Shown here: piece by piece, positions 1-11,329 of the stretch | How the letters are laid out: each line of letters opens with the position of its first letter | Numbering within the stretch: position 1 is the first letter of the stretch | Source of the DNA: Bigelowiella natans CCMP2755 | Lineage: Eukaryota; Cercozoa; Chlorarachniophyceae | Length of the DNA: 64,000 nucleotides | Assembly: GCA_000320545.1 (NCBI GenBank) | Contig: ADNK01000267.1 | Coordinates: 1 to 64,000, forward strand | Reading direction: 5' to 3' | Notes under the pieces: model-generated | Told to the model about the DNA's origin: nothing | Seen by the model: the letters and a program-made list of their open reading frames with translations, nothing else | The model's database searches: none | Made by a program: the position numbers and the translations under genes

Positions 1-59
1 CGCTCGAGTGAGAGAGCGCGCGCACATCTCCCACTATCTCCCCCACGCCATCTAACCAC

Positions 60-164
60 TCTCACACACACACACACACACTCCCACCCCCACACCCCCC
101 CCCCCCCAGCTAGATAACGATAGCGTTCGCTCGATCTAGCTCTCTCTCTCTCTCTCTCTCTATA

Positions 165-260
<96 letters not shown>
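60..260. repeat. Compound microsatellite (CA)n, C-run, (CT)n, (TA)n
   Basis: The stretch runs from a CA repeat and a C-rich run near 63-110 into an uninterrupted CT tract at about 138-161 and then a TA tract of about 95 bases. It has no coding content. The Tyr/Ile-rich frames across it are translations of the TA repeat. From 260 to about 830 I see only short GGT/TAG runs and no supported exon. Confidence 0.9.
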
Positions 261-263
<3 letters not shown>

Positions 264-829
264 ATATATGTTAGGCCACATTTAAGCATAAAAAGGGTGA
301 AATCGTTTGGTACAAATCCATTACGCACCTGGTAGTTAATACTCTAGATAAGAGGAGGTGGTGGTGGTGGTAGTAGTAATAGTAGCAGTGTGCGATTGGA
401 AGTGGTGATGGTGATGGTGATTGTGGAGGCCCTTCCGATATCTCCCACCGGTATTTTTGTGTTATGATGCACTTTATCAATGATAGTGGCGAGTACATGC
501 TTAAGCGATAAGATGTTTGAAAATTATTCTTAAAACAGTTCGTTGTCAGTCAGTAGCAGCAGAACCATCATTATCATGTGCTACTATATTTAAACAAAGA
601 ATCAATGGATTCAAGCGGAAATAGAGGGTTATTCAGGACAGGACTTAGAAGGTAGCGATGTTCTTTATAACAAACTATAATCAGTTGTTTCAACAACATG
701 GTTGAGCTCAGTTCAAAGCCTGCTGCTGCTGGGATACGTAATTCATGAAATTGTACTTGCAATCGATTTCTACTCATGCTACTCTTGTTCCTTGCCATAT
801 GATGATCATAATCATGATCACCATCCTAG

Positions 830-1239
830 GCATCCAGTACTATATGCTTGACATTACAATGTCGGCTCTCAAACACGACCCGTGCGTCAGAAGGGAGAAT
901 GTCAACGAAAATATACTCAGATCACTGGAAGTAATACAATAGATTTATGGTCTAGATACTTAATACTCTGCTGATTGCAGCATGGGGGCGGAGAAATGCG
1001 GTTTCATTTATATCATTCAATATTGTGTGTTCGTGGAAAGAAAGTTTTAGAACATTTATAAACACTCGAAAAGCTGGGAACACATTGCTTGAAGATTGTT
1101 GTTGCAGTCATTGTGTTGTTATTTGTCCATGATTCATTTACTAATTTTTACATAAAAGTATTGATCGGTTGCAATGTAATGATGTTCAGGATGGAATACC
1201 TGAGGGAGAGGAAGAATATAAAGGGGGTAAGTAAGTATT

Positions 1240-1271
<32 letters not shown>

Positions 1272-1714
1272 GGTAGCAGCAACGAAGAATTTCTAGATTT
1301 AGAGGGGGGGGAGGACGGGGAAGCTACCCACACCCGGAAACAATATGATGATGATGATGATGATGACGATGATGACGATGATGATGATGCTTTATATAAG
1401 CAGTACGTACTTCTTATGATACTACTGCGCTTGGTATTACCACCTTGTTTTCTTTGGTATAATGACCCTTACCCCTCCGTTCTTCTCTCTCTTCTTTCTC
1501 CTACCTATATATTAGGAGCTGCAATGTGGATTAATCCTCACATGACGCCACCAAGAAGACGACAATTTAGACCGCAGGTGCTGCTTCTGGTGGTGGTGGC
1601 AGATTGTCTAATTTTTTTGTTCTTGTTGTTGTTTGCACTTCGTAACGATGATGTGAATTCATGCCGTTCTTCTTCCTCTTCTTCTTCTTCTTCTTTTTTG
1701 TTGTTGTTGTTGTT

Positions 1715-1758
<44 letters not shown>

Positions 1759-2094
1759 GCCTTTAAAGATCAAGAAGAATGTGGGCCATCCCGGAACGAT
1801 GTTGTGGAGAGATGGGCCGAGGAGGAGAGGGATGGAGGAGGTGCTAATACTAGTTGTAGTTGCATTAGTAGTAGTAGTTGTGGTTGGATAGTTGTCCAAT
1901 AAATAGTACAAAAGGAATTAGCACTTTAGCTAGCGAATCGTCAAAGGAGTACGGTAGCTGTTGTTGCACGTAGTCGCGACTTTGATTTATACTGTATTGC
2001 TGATATACCGTGCTTTTATTACCAGCCTTCCTTCACATACGTTGATGACACGGGAGCCCCTGGGGAATATATCAAAGTGTGTGGTCTTAATTGA
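830..2094 (+). CDS. Unidentified split gene, partial
   Basis: I do not recognise this gene. Several non-repetitive blocks flanked by AG and GT look like exons: 830-930 (ends in frame at a gtaata donor), 981 onward (begins HGGGEMRFH), 1190-1226 (ends at gtaagt), 1516-1577 (contains AAMWINPHMTPP) and 1760-1840. A last block from about 1959 reads either VVARSRDFDLYCIADIP and ends at a TGA at 2092-2094, or in another frame gives a hydrophobic stretch ending near 2126. Exon phases do not all agree, so the chain is not resolved. The intervening sequence is Arg- and Asp-coding microsatellite, probably intronic. Strand and existence of a gene are fairly likely; product, start and true end are unknown. 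Confidence 0.3.
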
Positions 2095-2167
2095 CGACAG
2101 GAGGGAAATTGAGAGATGAGGCAGTATTGAGTAGTAGTGGCAACATGGATACCTCTTACTGAGATAC

Positions 2168-2220
2168 TATATATATATATATATATATATACATATGTGT
2201 GCGTGTGTGTGTGTGTGTTT
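2168..2220. repeat. (TA)n(GT)n microsatellite
   Basis: A TA tract passes into a GT tract. It is the boundary between the unidentified gene and the gene-poor island to its right. Confidence 0.85.
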
Positions 2221-2459
2221 ATATTTCATGATCACAATTGTGATGGACTAATATTCTCGAAATCAGGTTGAAGAGAATGAGGAATGAAGTTGTTCTTCCA
2301 TTTGCCGTACACTGGTGCATGCACCATGGAAAAAGGAGTGGCATCAAAGAGAAGAACAGCGCCAAATGTTTTCGAAGTCCATGCAAGAGACGAAGAGAAA
2401 CCCTAGCCATACACCTCTATGTGTTGGGTAACACATACGTTCGGTGCCCGGCGTAGCGT

Positions 2460-3500
2460 GTAGTAGATGTGCAAATGACGCTAGAACAGCTGCACATGCA
2501 CACTACCTATGCTACGCGTACAAAACAGGTTGCTGCACAAAACCATCTAGCCATACCTATACTCGCTACATAATGTAAAACGTAATAAGGGTGTACTTTG
2601 CTTGTCATAGCATGGGCGCATAGTTATCGAGCGAACATGCTAGCATGACGATGTAATGATACGATGTCCGACGATGCGATGCGATGCGCTGCACCCCATG
2701 TATATGTGTACGAGTGTACTCATTGCATAGCTAAATTTAGAGATAGCTACATGAGGATGACCATTGAACAAATTTGTTGCTTGATCAATTACCGTAGTGA
2801 AAACATGATGGTGTACGTTGTCACGATTCATAGATTACATATCCGTCAGCTTGCTCCATCGTGCATGTACACCAGATCAGCACATGCTAGCATGCATGGT
2901 GATGCGCGACGACGCAATTATATTGACATGTGATGTCTAGATATGCATGAGAAGGAAACACGAACTGCGCTGCGCGAAATCTAGAAATAAATGCGAGACA
3001 TTCCAGACCGAAACAACGTGCATTTGCATGCATGATGATTGCATGAAATAACACACATCGATCACAGCGGATCGAAACCAACAAATTCAACATTAGCGCT
3101 GTGCTATACTAGTATGGCCGCTGCATTTCATGGCTACACAAGCTAGCAAGGATGTGACCATCATGCATTTCTCTTTGAACAACAAACTAACTATAGACAC
3201 AGTATATATAATATGTCTATTGTACTAACTATACCAGCTTTCTATATATATCCAACAACAACAATAAGATACGACATACGTAGCACACATGCACAATATT
3301 GCACTACTAGCTAGCTAGTAGTTGCAATCTAGCAAATGGCACATTGTGCACAACCAATCGATGACCAATCGTCTGCTGGGCATGCATCATCATTGGTGCG
3401 GCCTATTACATCATTGCATGCGCGCAAGCGTTGCTCTTATCCAGAGCTGTTTCGTATCGTGGCTGCAATGTTCTAGCTGAGCTAGGTACATGTAGTTCTA
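2460..3500. repeat. Palindrome-rich gene-poor island 1
   Basis: This kilobase has no convincing exon. It is dense in CATG, GCATGC, TGCA, CTAG and GCTAGC tetramers and hexamers, unlike the trinucleotide repeats in introns. Near 2757-2800 it carries a short match (GATGACCATTGAACAAATTT) to the dispersed repeat seen at 38.7-39.0 and 57.8-57.9 kb. I read it as decayed repeat DNA; no terminal repeats or transposase could be recognised. Confidence 0.5.
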
Positions 3501-3701
3501 GATTCATCAAATATGAAGGTTGATATCCCGAAATAGATTGTTAATTTCAAATAAATTGTTCAAGAGGTGCGTCGGTGAATTTAAATTCTCAATGCATTAT
3601 TTATTTCAGCATCTTTTTGTCGGCTACCGCCTTTCACAATGAGTTCCAGAGATGCCATGTGGAAATGCTTAGCATTCTGAATTGATGTGCAATATAATGT
3701 T

Positions 3702-5934
3702 TTAATTATTTGCTGTGGAATAATTCTTATCTGTGTAAGAGAATTCCTCATCGGTGTCTTCGGCAATTCCCTGAGCTGCCTTGTAGGCTCTAATTCGATC
3801 CTCCATTTGTGGTCTGAAGTGCCTAATTAATCCTTGTACAGGCCATGCTGCAGCATCTCCAAGTGCACAGATTGTGTGTCCTTCGATCTCATGTGTCAAT
3901 TCTTCAAGCATATCGATTTCCTCAACCTCCGCTTCGCCAGTTTCCATCCTCTTCATCATTTTGTAAAGCCATGTAGTGCCTTCCCTGCATGGAGTGCATT
4001 GGCCACAAGACTCGTGCTTGTAGAAGTACCTTAAAAAGGACACACACATATCCACACAATTTCAATCCTGTTTTCGCACATGAGTATCCTGTAATTGTAT
4101 GTGTGTTGAAATTAAATTAGTAATGAGTGTTATTATATTTCTTACGATAGTCGGGAGATTGCCCTGATCATGTCGATACTGTTGTCCATGACAGTTACTG
4201 CTGCAGTGCCCAGACCAGATTGAACTCTCTTTAGGTCATCGAAGTCCATGAGCACTTCCTCACAGACGTCCTTCGGGATAACCGGAACAGAGGAACCCCC
4301 AGGAATAATTCCCTAAGTAGCAGTAGTAGTGGTAGGAGCAGTATGAAGGGACAGTAGTGGTAGCAGTAGTATTAAGGGATTTGGCAACTCTAAGGAAGCG
4401 CCATTTTTTAGCCCTATTACCTGCAAGTTGTCCCATCCTCCAATGACCCCCCCACAGTGCTTGTCGATAAGGTCTCTTAATGGAATACTCATCTCTTCTT
4501 CAACAGTAATAGGATTGTTCACATTTCCAGAGATAGCAAAAAGCTTTGTTCCTGAGTTTCCCTTACGACCAAGTCCTGCAAACCTGCGGGTAGAAGGTGC
4601 GTGAGGAAAATACGTCCACGAAAAAGAACTCAATTTACACAAGTCACTGTACTCCCTCGTAGAATGTTATATATGTAACTATCTTCAGACTTGTTCGTTA
4701 ATTGAAGTCGTAGAACTAATTTTAAAGGTGGAGTACACAGCATCGCGAAAATTTTTTAACTCATTTCGAATACCAATCAGCTCCACGTCGTAAAATGGTG
4801 GGGGCCACGGCAACAGTCTCGACATTGGTAACGGTTGTAGGACAGCCATACAGTCCAACATTTGCTGGGAATGGCGGCTTCAATCGTGGTTTGCCAGTGT
4901 TGCCTTCAAGTGATTCAATGAGCCCAGTCTCTTCTCCACAGATGTAGGCCCCGGCACCACGAGCCACATAAATGTCGAATGGAATGCCCGAACCTGCAGC
5001 ATTCTTTCCAAGAAGTCCTTGCTCATAAGCTTCAGCAACTGCTTTCTCCAAAGCCAATGCCTCACGCCAAAATTCGCCGCGAATGTAGATATAAGCAGTG
5101 TGAGCTCCCATTGCAGTCCCCGCAATGACACAACCCTTAGTGTAGAGAAAAATTACATTCAATAACATCATTTTAGTATACTATCATATCACAATAAATT
5201 GCTATAAGGTTTTGATAAGTACATTTGAGTGTCAAATGCAATGCAGTGTTACTAGACTCCAAATAGTTTTCTCTGGACTAGCTTTTGACCTCGAGGAGTT
5301 TTTGAGGCTCGTGACGCATAATTTCACGGTCTTTACAAGTTCCAGGCTCCGACTCATCGGCATTGATTACTAGGTAGTGCGGACGACCATCTGAAGACTG
5401 TGAATATCATAACAGAAAATCATTCGCTTTATCCCGTGGCAACTGAACATTGCAAACCTTTGGCATGAAAGACCACTTTAGTCCGGATGGAAACCCTGCT
5501 CCGCCACGTCCCCGTAGTCCTGACTTCTTTACTTGATCAATGATCCACTCACGGCCAAGATGAAGAAGATCCTTGGTTCTATGCCAGTCACCCTAAGCAA
5601 AGAAAAAGTGAAAATTAGAAAAAAGGGTAGATAAAGTAAAAAATATTAACTCACCCTTTTCATTGCAGCTTTAACGCCTGTATCATATTCACCGTATATG
5701 TTGGTGAAGATACGATCTGAATCGCTCAAGCCCCCATGCACACGAACATGTGTTTCAACAGAGGTACTGAACTTGCTTTCACCTACGTTGTAATCGAAGT
5801 TTTCAGTGAATCATACAGAACGATAAACTGAAACAGTTTGAACCATGAGTAGGTAAAGTTGCAAAGACTCTTGGAGCCCTCGAAAGAAGTGGAGCGACGA
5901 ATCGCAGTGATTTTGCACACTTCACTTGAAGCAT
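3702..5934 (-). CDS. NDUFV1: NADH:ubiquinone oxidoreductase 51 kDa subunit (complex I, NDUFV1), complete
   Basis: This is the flavoprotein subunit of mitochondrial complex I, which binds NADH, FMN and a 4Fe-4S cluster and passes electrons from NADH into the respiratory chain. Eight exons join in phase: 5934-5844, 5782-5655, 5592-5458, 5397-5290, 5135-4774, 4583-4421, 4312-4146 and 4029-3702. They give 493 residues, against about 464 in animals. The start codon precedes an Arg/Ser/Leu-rich leader ([20 protein letters not shown]), a typical mitochondrial targeting sequence. Seen next are the FMN/NADH region [14 protein letters not shown] and NADESEPGT, then [26 protein letters not shown] and the cluster motif [13 protein letters not shown], followed by [18 protein letters not shown]. 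The C-terminus has an extra acidic tail ([11 protein letters not shown]). All key residues are present. Introns here are short (52-155 bp) and mostly free of microsatellites, unlike neighbouring genes. Identification is secure. Confidence 0.97.
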
Positions 5935-6863
5935 AGTGTTTGGGTTTTGGATGGGGAGTTCTTTAGGGCCATACAGATTTTTCAGACAACAGTAGAACGC
6001 CTAAATGCATCGAAATATCTAATATTTTCATATGCGACATATTTTAAAAGTTGTCGTATATATTTTATCACAATCCCTTGGGGAGTTAGTCATTTGTCGC
6101 TGTGGTTTTAGCTACGCTAAAAAATAATGCGGGGTGGTAGAACAACAAGTTTACATGCCAAATTAGGTATGCGACAATTTTTTAATTTTAAATTTGGTGA
6201 ATCTTCAAAAAACCAGGCATATTTCCTGCATTCCAAACGGATTTCCAGTGATTTATTTTTCAATCGCTTCCGGACAACACCAGCCATTCGAGACCGCTTT
6301 TTTAACTTTTAGTTCTGAGGCCAGAAATTGGTTTTCGTGACGCCCCGCATGGATAGTGGGGCAATTTCCTGGTTTCATCTTCAGTTCTTTATGAGGAGCC
6401 AACTAGTTTGGTTGGTTAGTTTTAGTTAGTTATTCTTTTCGCATCCTTGACTTCCCAACTATGATTTTTTCACCGAAGTTAGTTAGTTAGTTAGTTATTC
6501 TAGTCGCATCCTCAATTAGCGAAGGACATGCACAAAATCTGTGCGGTGATCACAACAGTGCTTACAACAATGTCTACTACAACAACAATGCTTACAACAA
6601 CAACAACAACAACAACACATATCCATCCATCGGTAGTTACCAGTAGTAGGGAGTTACCAGTGGTAGTTACTACATGTACTACAAGTACAAGTAGGAATGG
6701 TGCAGGGAGTAGCTTGGTTGTAGTACGTACACACACACAACAAGACCGCCTCTACATACCTCAATCCAAACGAAAACTCTTGTGGGACACGTTGCCCCTC
6801 ACTCCTAAGCCGTTCATGCTTGGCACGAGTAGATCGCATTACGAATCGATTTAATTCGAAGCG
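5935..6863. other. Intergenic region between divergent NDUFV1 and ADAM genes
   Basis: The two genes start 929 bp apart on opposite strands, so this is their shared upstream region. It is AT-rich, with a GTTAGTTA run (about 6410-6500) and an ACA/CAACAA run (about 6545-6615). I see no convincing exon, and no core promoter element I would stand behind. Confidence 0.5.
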
Positions 6864-8740
6864 TTGAAGGAGCATTGCAGGATGCATGAGGAAGGGTTTC
6901 TAGGATGGGCGTGGATCGCTCTACTTGTTGTCGGGGTGAGCATGCCCAAGATCGCTCTTTCGTCGTCAATGGCTGGCATCTCAGACAATGGAGATGCAAA
7001 TTTTTCGATTTCGTCGCGAACTCCACAACAGTGGCAGCAGCTGAAATTTGATCCACGATTAGAATCCGAGGATTTTGAGTATGTAGATGTTCATATAAAG
7101 AATGTCCACGACAAAGAGCCTGTGCACCTAGAGAACCTCGAAAATTATCCGAGGAATTTACACATAACGCTAGGAGTCCACGGTAAATGTTCAGATTCCC
7201 GAGATGTGACAAATAATAACAATGGTGGTCATCATTATTCGTCATTAAACCCACCCATATTTCTTTCAACCATTCGAGTGATGAGAGAACCAATGACCAA
7301 TTATCATGTATTTTAGGAGTTGATCATACCATTGACGCCGAGGCAAACAATGAGATGTTCAAAAGTACTTACAAAGAGTACGTTATGGATACGAATGGGT
7401 ACCACTTGATGTATATGTATCGGCATATGGTATTACTACTTGCGCTCTAGATTGATGCTGTGATATGTGTGTGCCTTCATTAACTTCTCTTCTATGTCGA
7501 CTCACAGCAAAATCCGACCAAAATCTGATGGCAATCGTAAGCCTCCGGAATGTTTCTATCGTGGTTTTATCAAAGGACGTTATGCAAGCAATACTTCGGT
7601 TGCTCATCTTAGCATTTGTAATGGAGGAGTAACAGGCATCCTTGTCAATATTGCACCACTTCCGTCATTGACAATAATCAATGGTACTTTTGATAAAATT
7701 CCTCCGAGTGCAAACAGCTCGCACTATGAGTTGCATTATCTCAAGCATGAGGCCAAGCACATCCTCTACAACTTCGAGCATTTTCGCCCCAAGAAACCAA
7801 TGAGATGTGGCTTTACTGGGAAAAATAACAAACACCATGATCACGATCATCATCATTCTCATGCACACTTTCAAAGTGACGAGGAGGAGGAGGAGGAGGA
7901 GGAGGAGGAGGAGCACAGGAACAATGATCAATATGCCTCAATCAAAGGGAAGGATGATGATCATATTAACCCAAAATACGATATGGTTTCCGGAGCACCA
8001 CGACATCAAAACAACACTAGCACTACTACCAAACCTGGCCTACTCTCCGCAAATGAGTGTGAAAACTCTCCAAATAAATATGTAGATGTACTTATCATTA
8101 ATGATTACACACGATATGGATTAAGAGGTATTGACACTGAGGCGCACAGCGCATTGGTGTTTAGTTACGTATACTTTTACTACTTTGGAGGCACCACCAA
8201 TGGAGGTACATCGTTTCCTGGAATATACTCTAATTCTGAATTCAAGTGTAAAATCAAGCTACGACTTGTCGGGCAGATGACATGGTCTCATGGTACTCCG
8301 TATCCTGTAAGTTATTACCAAGGTCCTTTCTGTGGTTATTTCTGTGGTAGAACTGACAGCTGTGCGACACAAGAGTATTCTTCCTCGTGCCTTATATCGA
8401 CGTACGCTCAATATCTTGACTTCTACAAGCCACAGCTTCAAAGTAGTAGTAGTAGTAGTACACTGTGTGTGTGTGTGTGTGTGTGTATGTTATTCAACGA
8501 CATGGTACTACATAGCGGCTTGCACATTATTATGACAACACTGAAGAAGTAGGTCCGGAATGATGATTTGTTGTTATCTATTGTCGTGTGTGTTGTTGGT
8601 ATGTTTCGATAGATATTTTCGGTTCTATCGATAATGCGCCGATGTTATCCGGTGTGGATTTTGATGGTGGAACTATTGGACTAGCATATGTGGGGACAAT
8701 GTGCAATGGGGGACTGTCTGTTAGCATTAATCAACTCACC

Positions 8741-8787
<47 letters not shown>

Positions 8788-9534
8788 TATAATATTTATA
8801 TGAACACGTATATGTGTATATGTATTATATTGGATATCAGAAGAAGGAATCTTTATTTCGCAAAAGAAGAAGGAATAGCCTCAGCAACTGCCATTTAAAG
8901 AACGTTTTTTAGCAGAGTACGATGTCGAATAAATATTGCTATAATCATAATCATAATCATGATAATCCTGTCCGTATTGAAGGATCTTCTGCTGCATTCG
9001 ATGCTTCAATACTCGCTCACGAAATTGGACATAACTTTGGAATGGGTCATGATAGAGTAGGGGGCAACGTCATGGCACCGTAACTCCCCCCCCCCCTTTT
9101 TTTGCTTTTCCTACTACTCCTCCTATTACTTCTCTCTGGAGTATTTCATTAAGATAAAGCGTTTCAAGTAATGATGACGATGATGTATTAAAGCAAGGAG
9201 TACATGATCCCATTTTGTTTTCACAACAAGTATCTTTTTGTCATCATCATTATCACCGTCCTGCGTGTTTTCTTCATCATCGGAATATTCCTTGCTATAC
9301 AGAATAGATTGCTGCAATATAACAATAGCAATGTAAAAATGTTTTTTCTTAATAGTAAAAAAGCGACAAGTATTGTCGTTCGTCATCTGTTGCATATAAT
9401 ACTATTTTTCCTATATTGCCTCTTTGGTCAGATATGCGTCGTATTCCATAGCGACTTCTTTCTCATCCGAAAGCAAGATGTCAGTAGTAGTAATAGTAGT
9501 AGGTGAAGTAGTAGTAGAGTAGTAGCGGGACATA

Positions 9535-9567
<33 letters not shown>

Positions 9568-10064
9568 ACCAGGTCCCTCCCTTTTGTTTGTTTTTCTTGT
9601 TAATTCAACCTGCTGCTGCTGCTGCTGGTGGTGGTGGTGGTGGTGACAGGTATATCAGAAACTTTTTCAACAATGTGTACGGTGGTACGGACTCCCGTGG
9701 TACTCCAATCCCAAAATGCTTGGAGAACGATTCTGGACTTGATGGCTACAATAGGACATTGTGTGGAAATACCAGGTAGGTAGGTAGGTAGGTAGGTAGG
9801 TAGAGGCAACCATGAGATATCATAGGAAAGTAGGCAGATAGAGGCAACCATAATAAATCGTAGGAAAAAAAGAGAAAGAAGATCATATTATATACCATCC
9901 ATATCAAGAAGAAGAAGAAGAAGAAGAAGAAGAAGAAGAAGGGAAAAGAAGGGTTCTCTTCTTCTTCTTCCTTCTTCTTCGTCCTCCTCCTCCTCAATGT
10001 TGATGGATATCTAGGCCTTCTACAAATAGGAGTTTATCATACTCCACATAAAATTCTCCTTCTT

Positions 10065-10095
<31 letters not shown>

Positions 10096-11288
10096 TCATT
10101 AATATTGAATCTGCTGCTGTTTAGGCTTGATCCTGGAGAGCAATGTGACCCTGGATTTGATGCTCTTTATTTTGACAAATGCTGTCAGTGGAACTGCAGA
10201 CTAGCTCCTGGTAGTAGTAGTAGTAGTAGTAGTAGTTATAGTTTTGTCACTCAAAATATACTACTCTTCTTTTAACGTGTTGAAGTAGAATGCTCTTTTT
10301 GTCGCATCATTACCTATGACATTTGTTTACAGTCTTCCTCTGAATCAAATGTGTCATCACCACTTTTGCCAATCCCCCCTACCACTTTGTGTTGAAAAGC
10401 TTTTAGCAACGTGATGATTGGGTATAATCTCATCTTATCATTATCATTAGGTTGTGTTTGCAGCGATTTTGATGAATGTTGCGCTGGTGGTTCGTTCCGC
10501 CCATCCACACACATTTGTCGTATGTCAAAAGATGGCCAGTGTGACATCCCGGAAACATGCACAGGTGCTTGTAAACAGCAGCAGCAGCAGTAATAGTAGT
10601 AATAGTCACTGAAGAAGAAAAAGAAGACACGAGAGGCAATGTTATTGTGTTTACTTATTAATAATGAAATCAAACAAGCGGACGACGAGATGAGAGATGT
10701 AGAGAATCGTTAAAATATCGTTCGTGTGGAGAAAGATTCGTAGAGAATGGATGGTAAATAACACAATGAGGAGGGGCCAAGCTGTTTCCACAATTCTCCC
10801 AAAAGTATTTTGCCGCCAGGCACAGGCAGCATCTAATTCAATTAAAAAACCGCATCCTAACTAACAAGTACTTCATTATCAGGTCACAGTGGATTCTGCC
10901 CTCCTGATTACCACCACGTACCTGGGACAGAGTGTGTAGCGAACATCTCATCAGCGGGGGGGGGGTTGATGGGTAAAGAGCCTGGAGTATGCTATCAAGG
11001 CGCGTGCATCGGAAAGTCTTCTAGTTGTGAATCAAATGTTGATCGGTGATGATTTACAGCATACAATTACCCAAAACATCTAAAATATAAGTAGTACAAA
11101 AAATGGATGATCTCATGAACAAGTAGTAGATCAAGCAGCGGTATATGAGCATTTTACTATTTCTACGCTCTGTGGCTAATTTCATTTGCTTTGCTTACTC
11201 CACTTAAATGATGGTACTACCGAGGAGGAAAGTAAAAAATTGAAAAAATCCCTATTTTTTTTTTTTTCCTACCCCCCCCCCCCCCCCC

Positions 11289-11329
<41 letters not shown>

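Noticed and set aside
161-258. Long Tyr/Ile open frames here and in other TA tracts (for example 60332-60478, 8742-8785)
   Set aside because: They are translations of (TA)n repeats with no flanking coding sequence in the same frame.
1089-1766. A 225-codon frame with Arg, Asp, Ser and Leu runs
   Set aside because: Most of it is translated trinucleotide microsatellite. The non-repetitive blocks have their own splice borders and different phases, so the single frame is not one exon.
8307-8340. An intron starting at the GTAAGT at 8307 in the ADAM gene
   Set aside because: The reading frame continues without interruption into LISTYAQYLDFYKPQLQ, which fits the expected position in the catalytic domain, so splicing is not needed.
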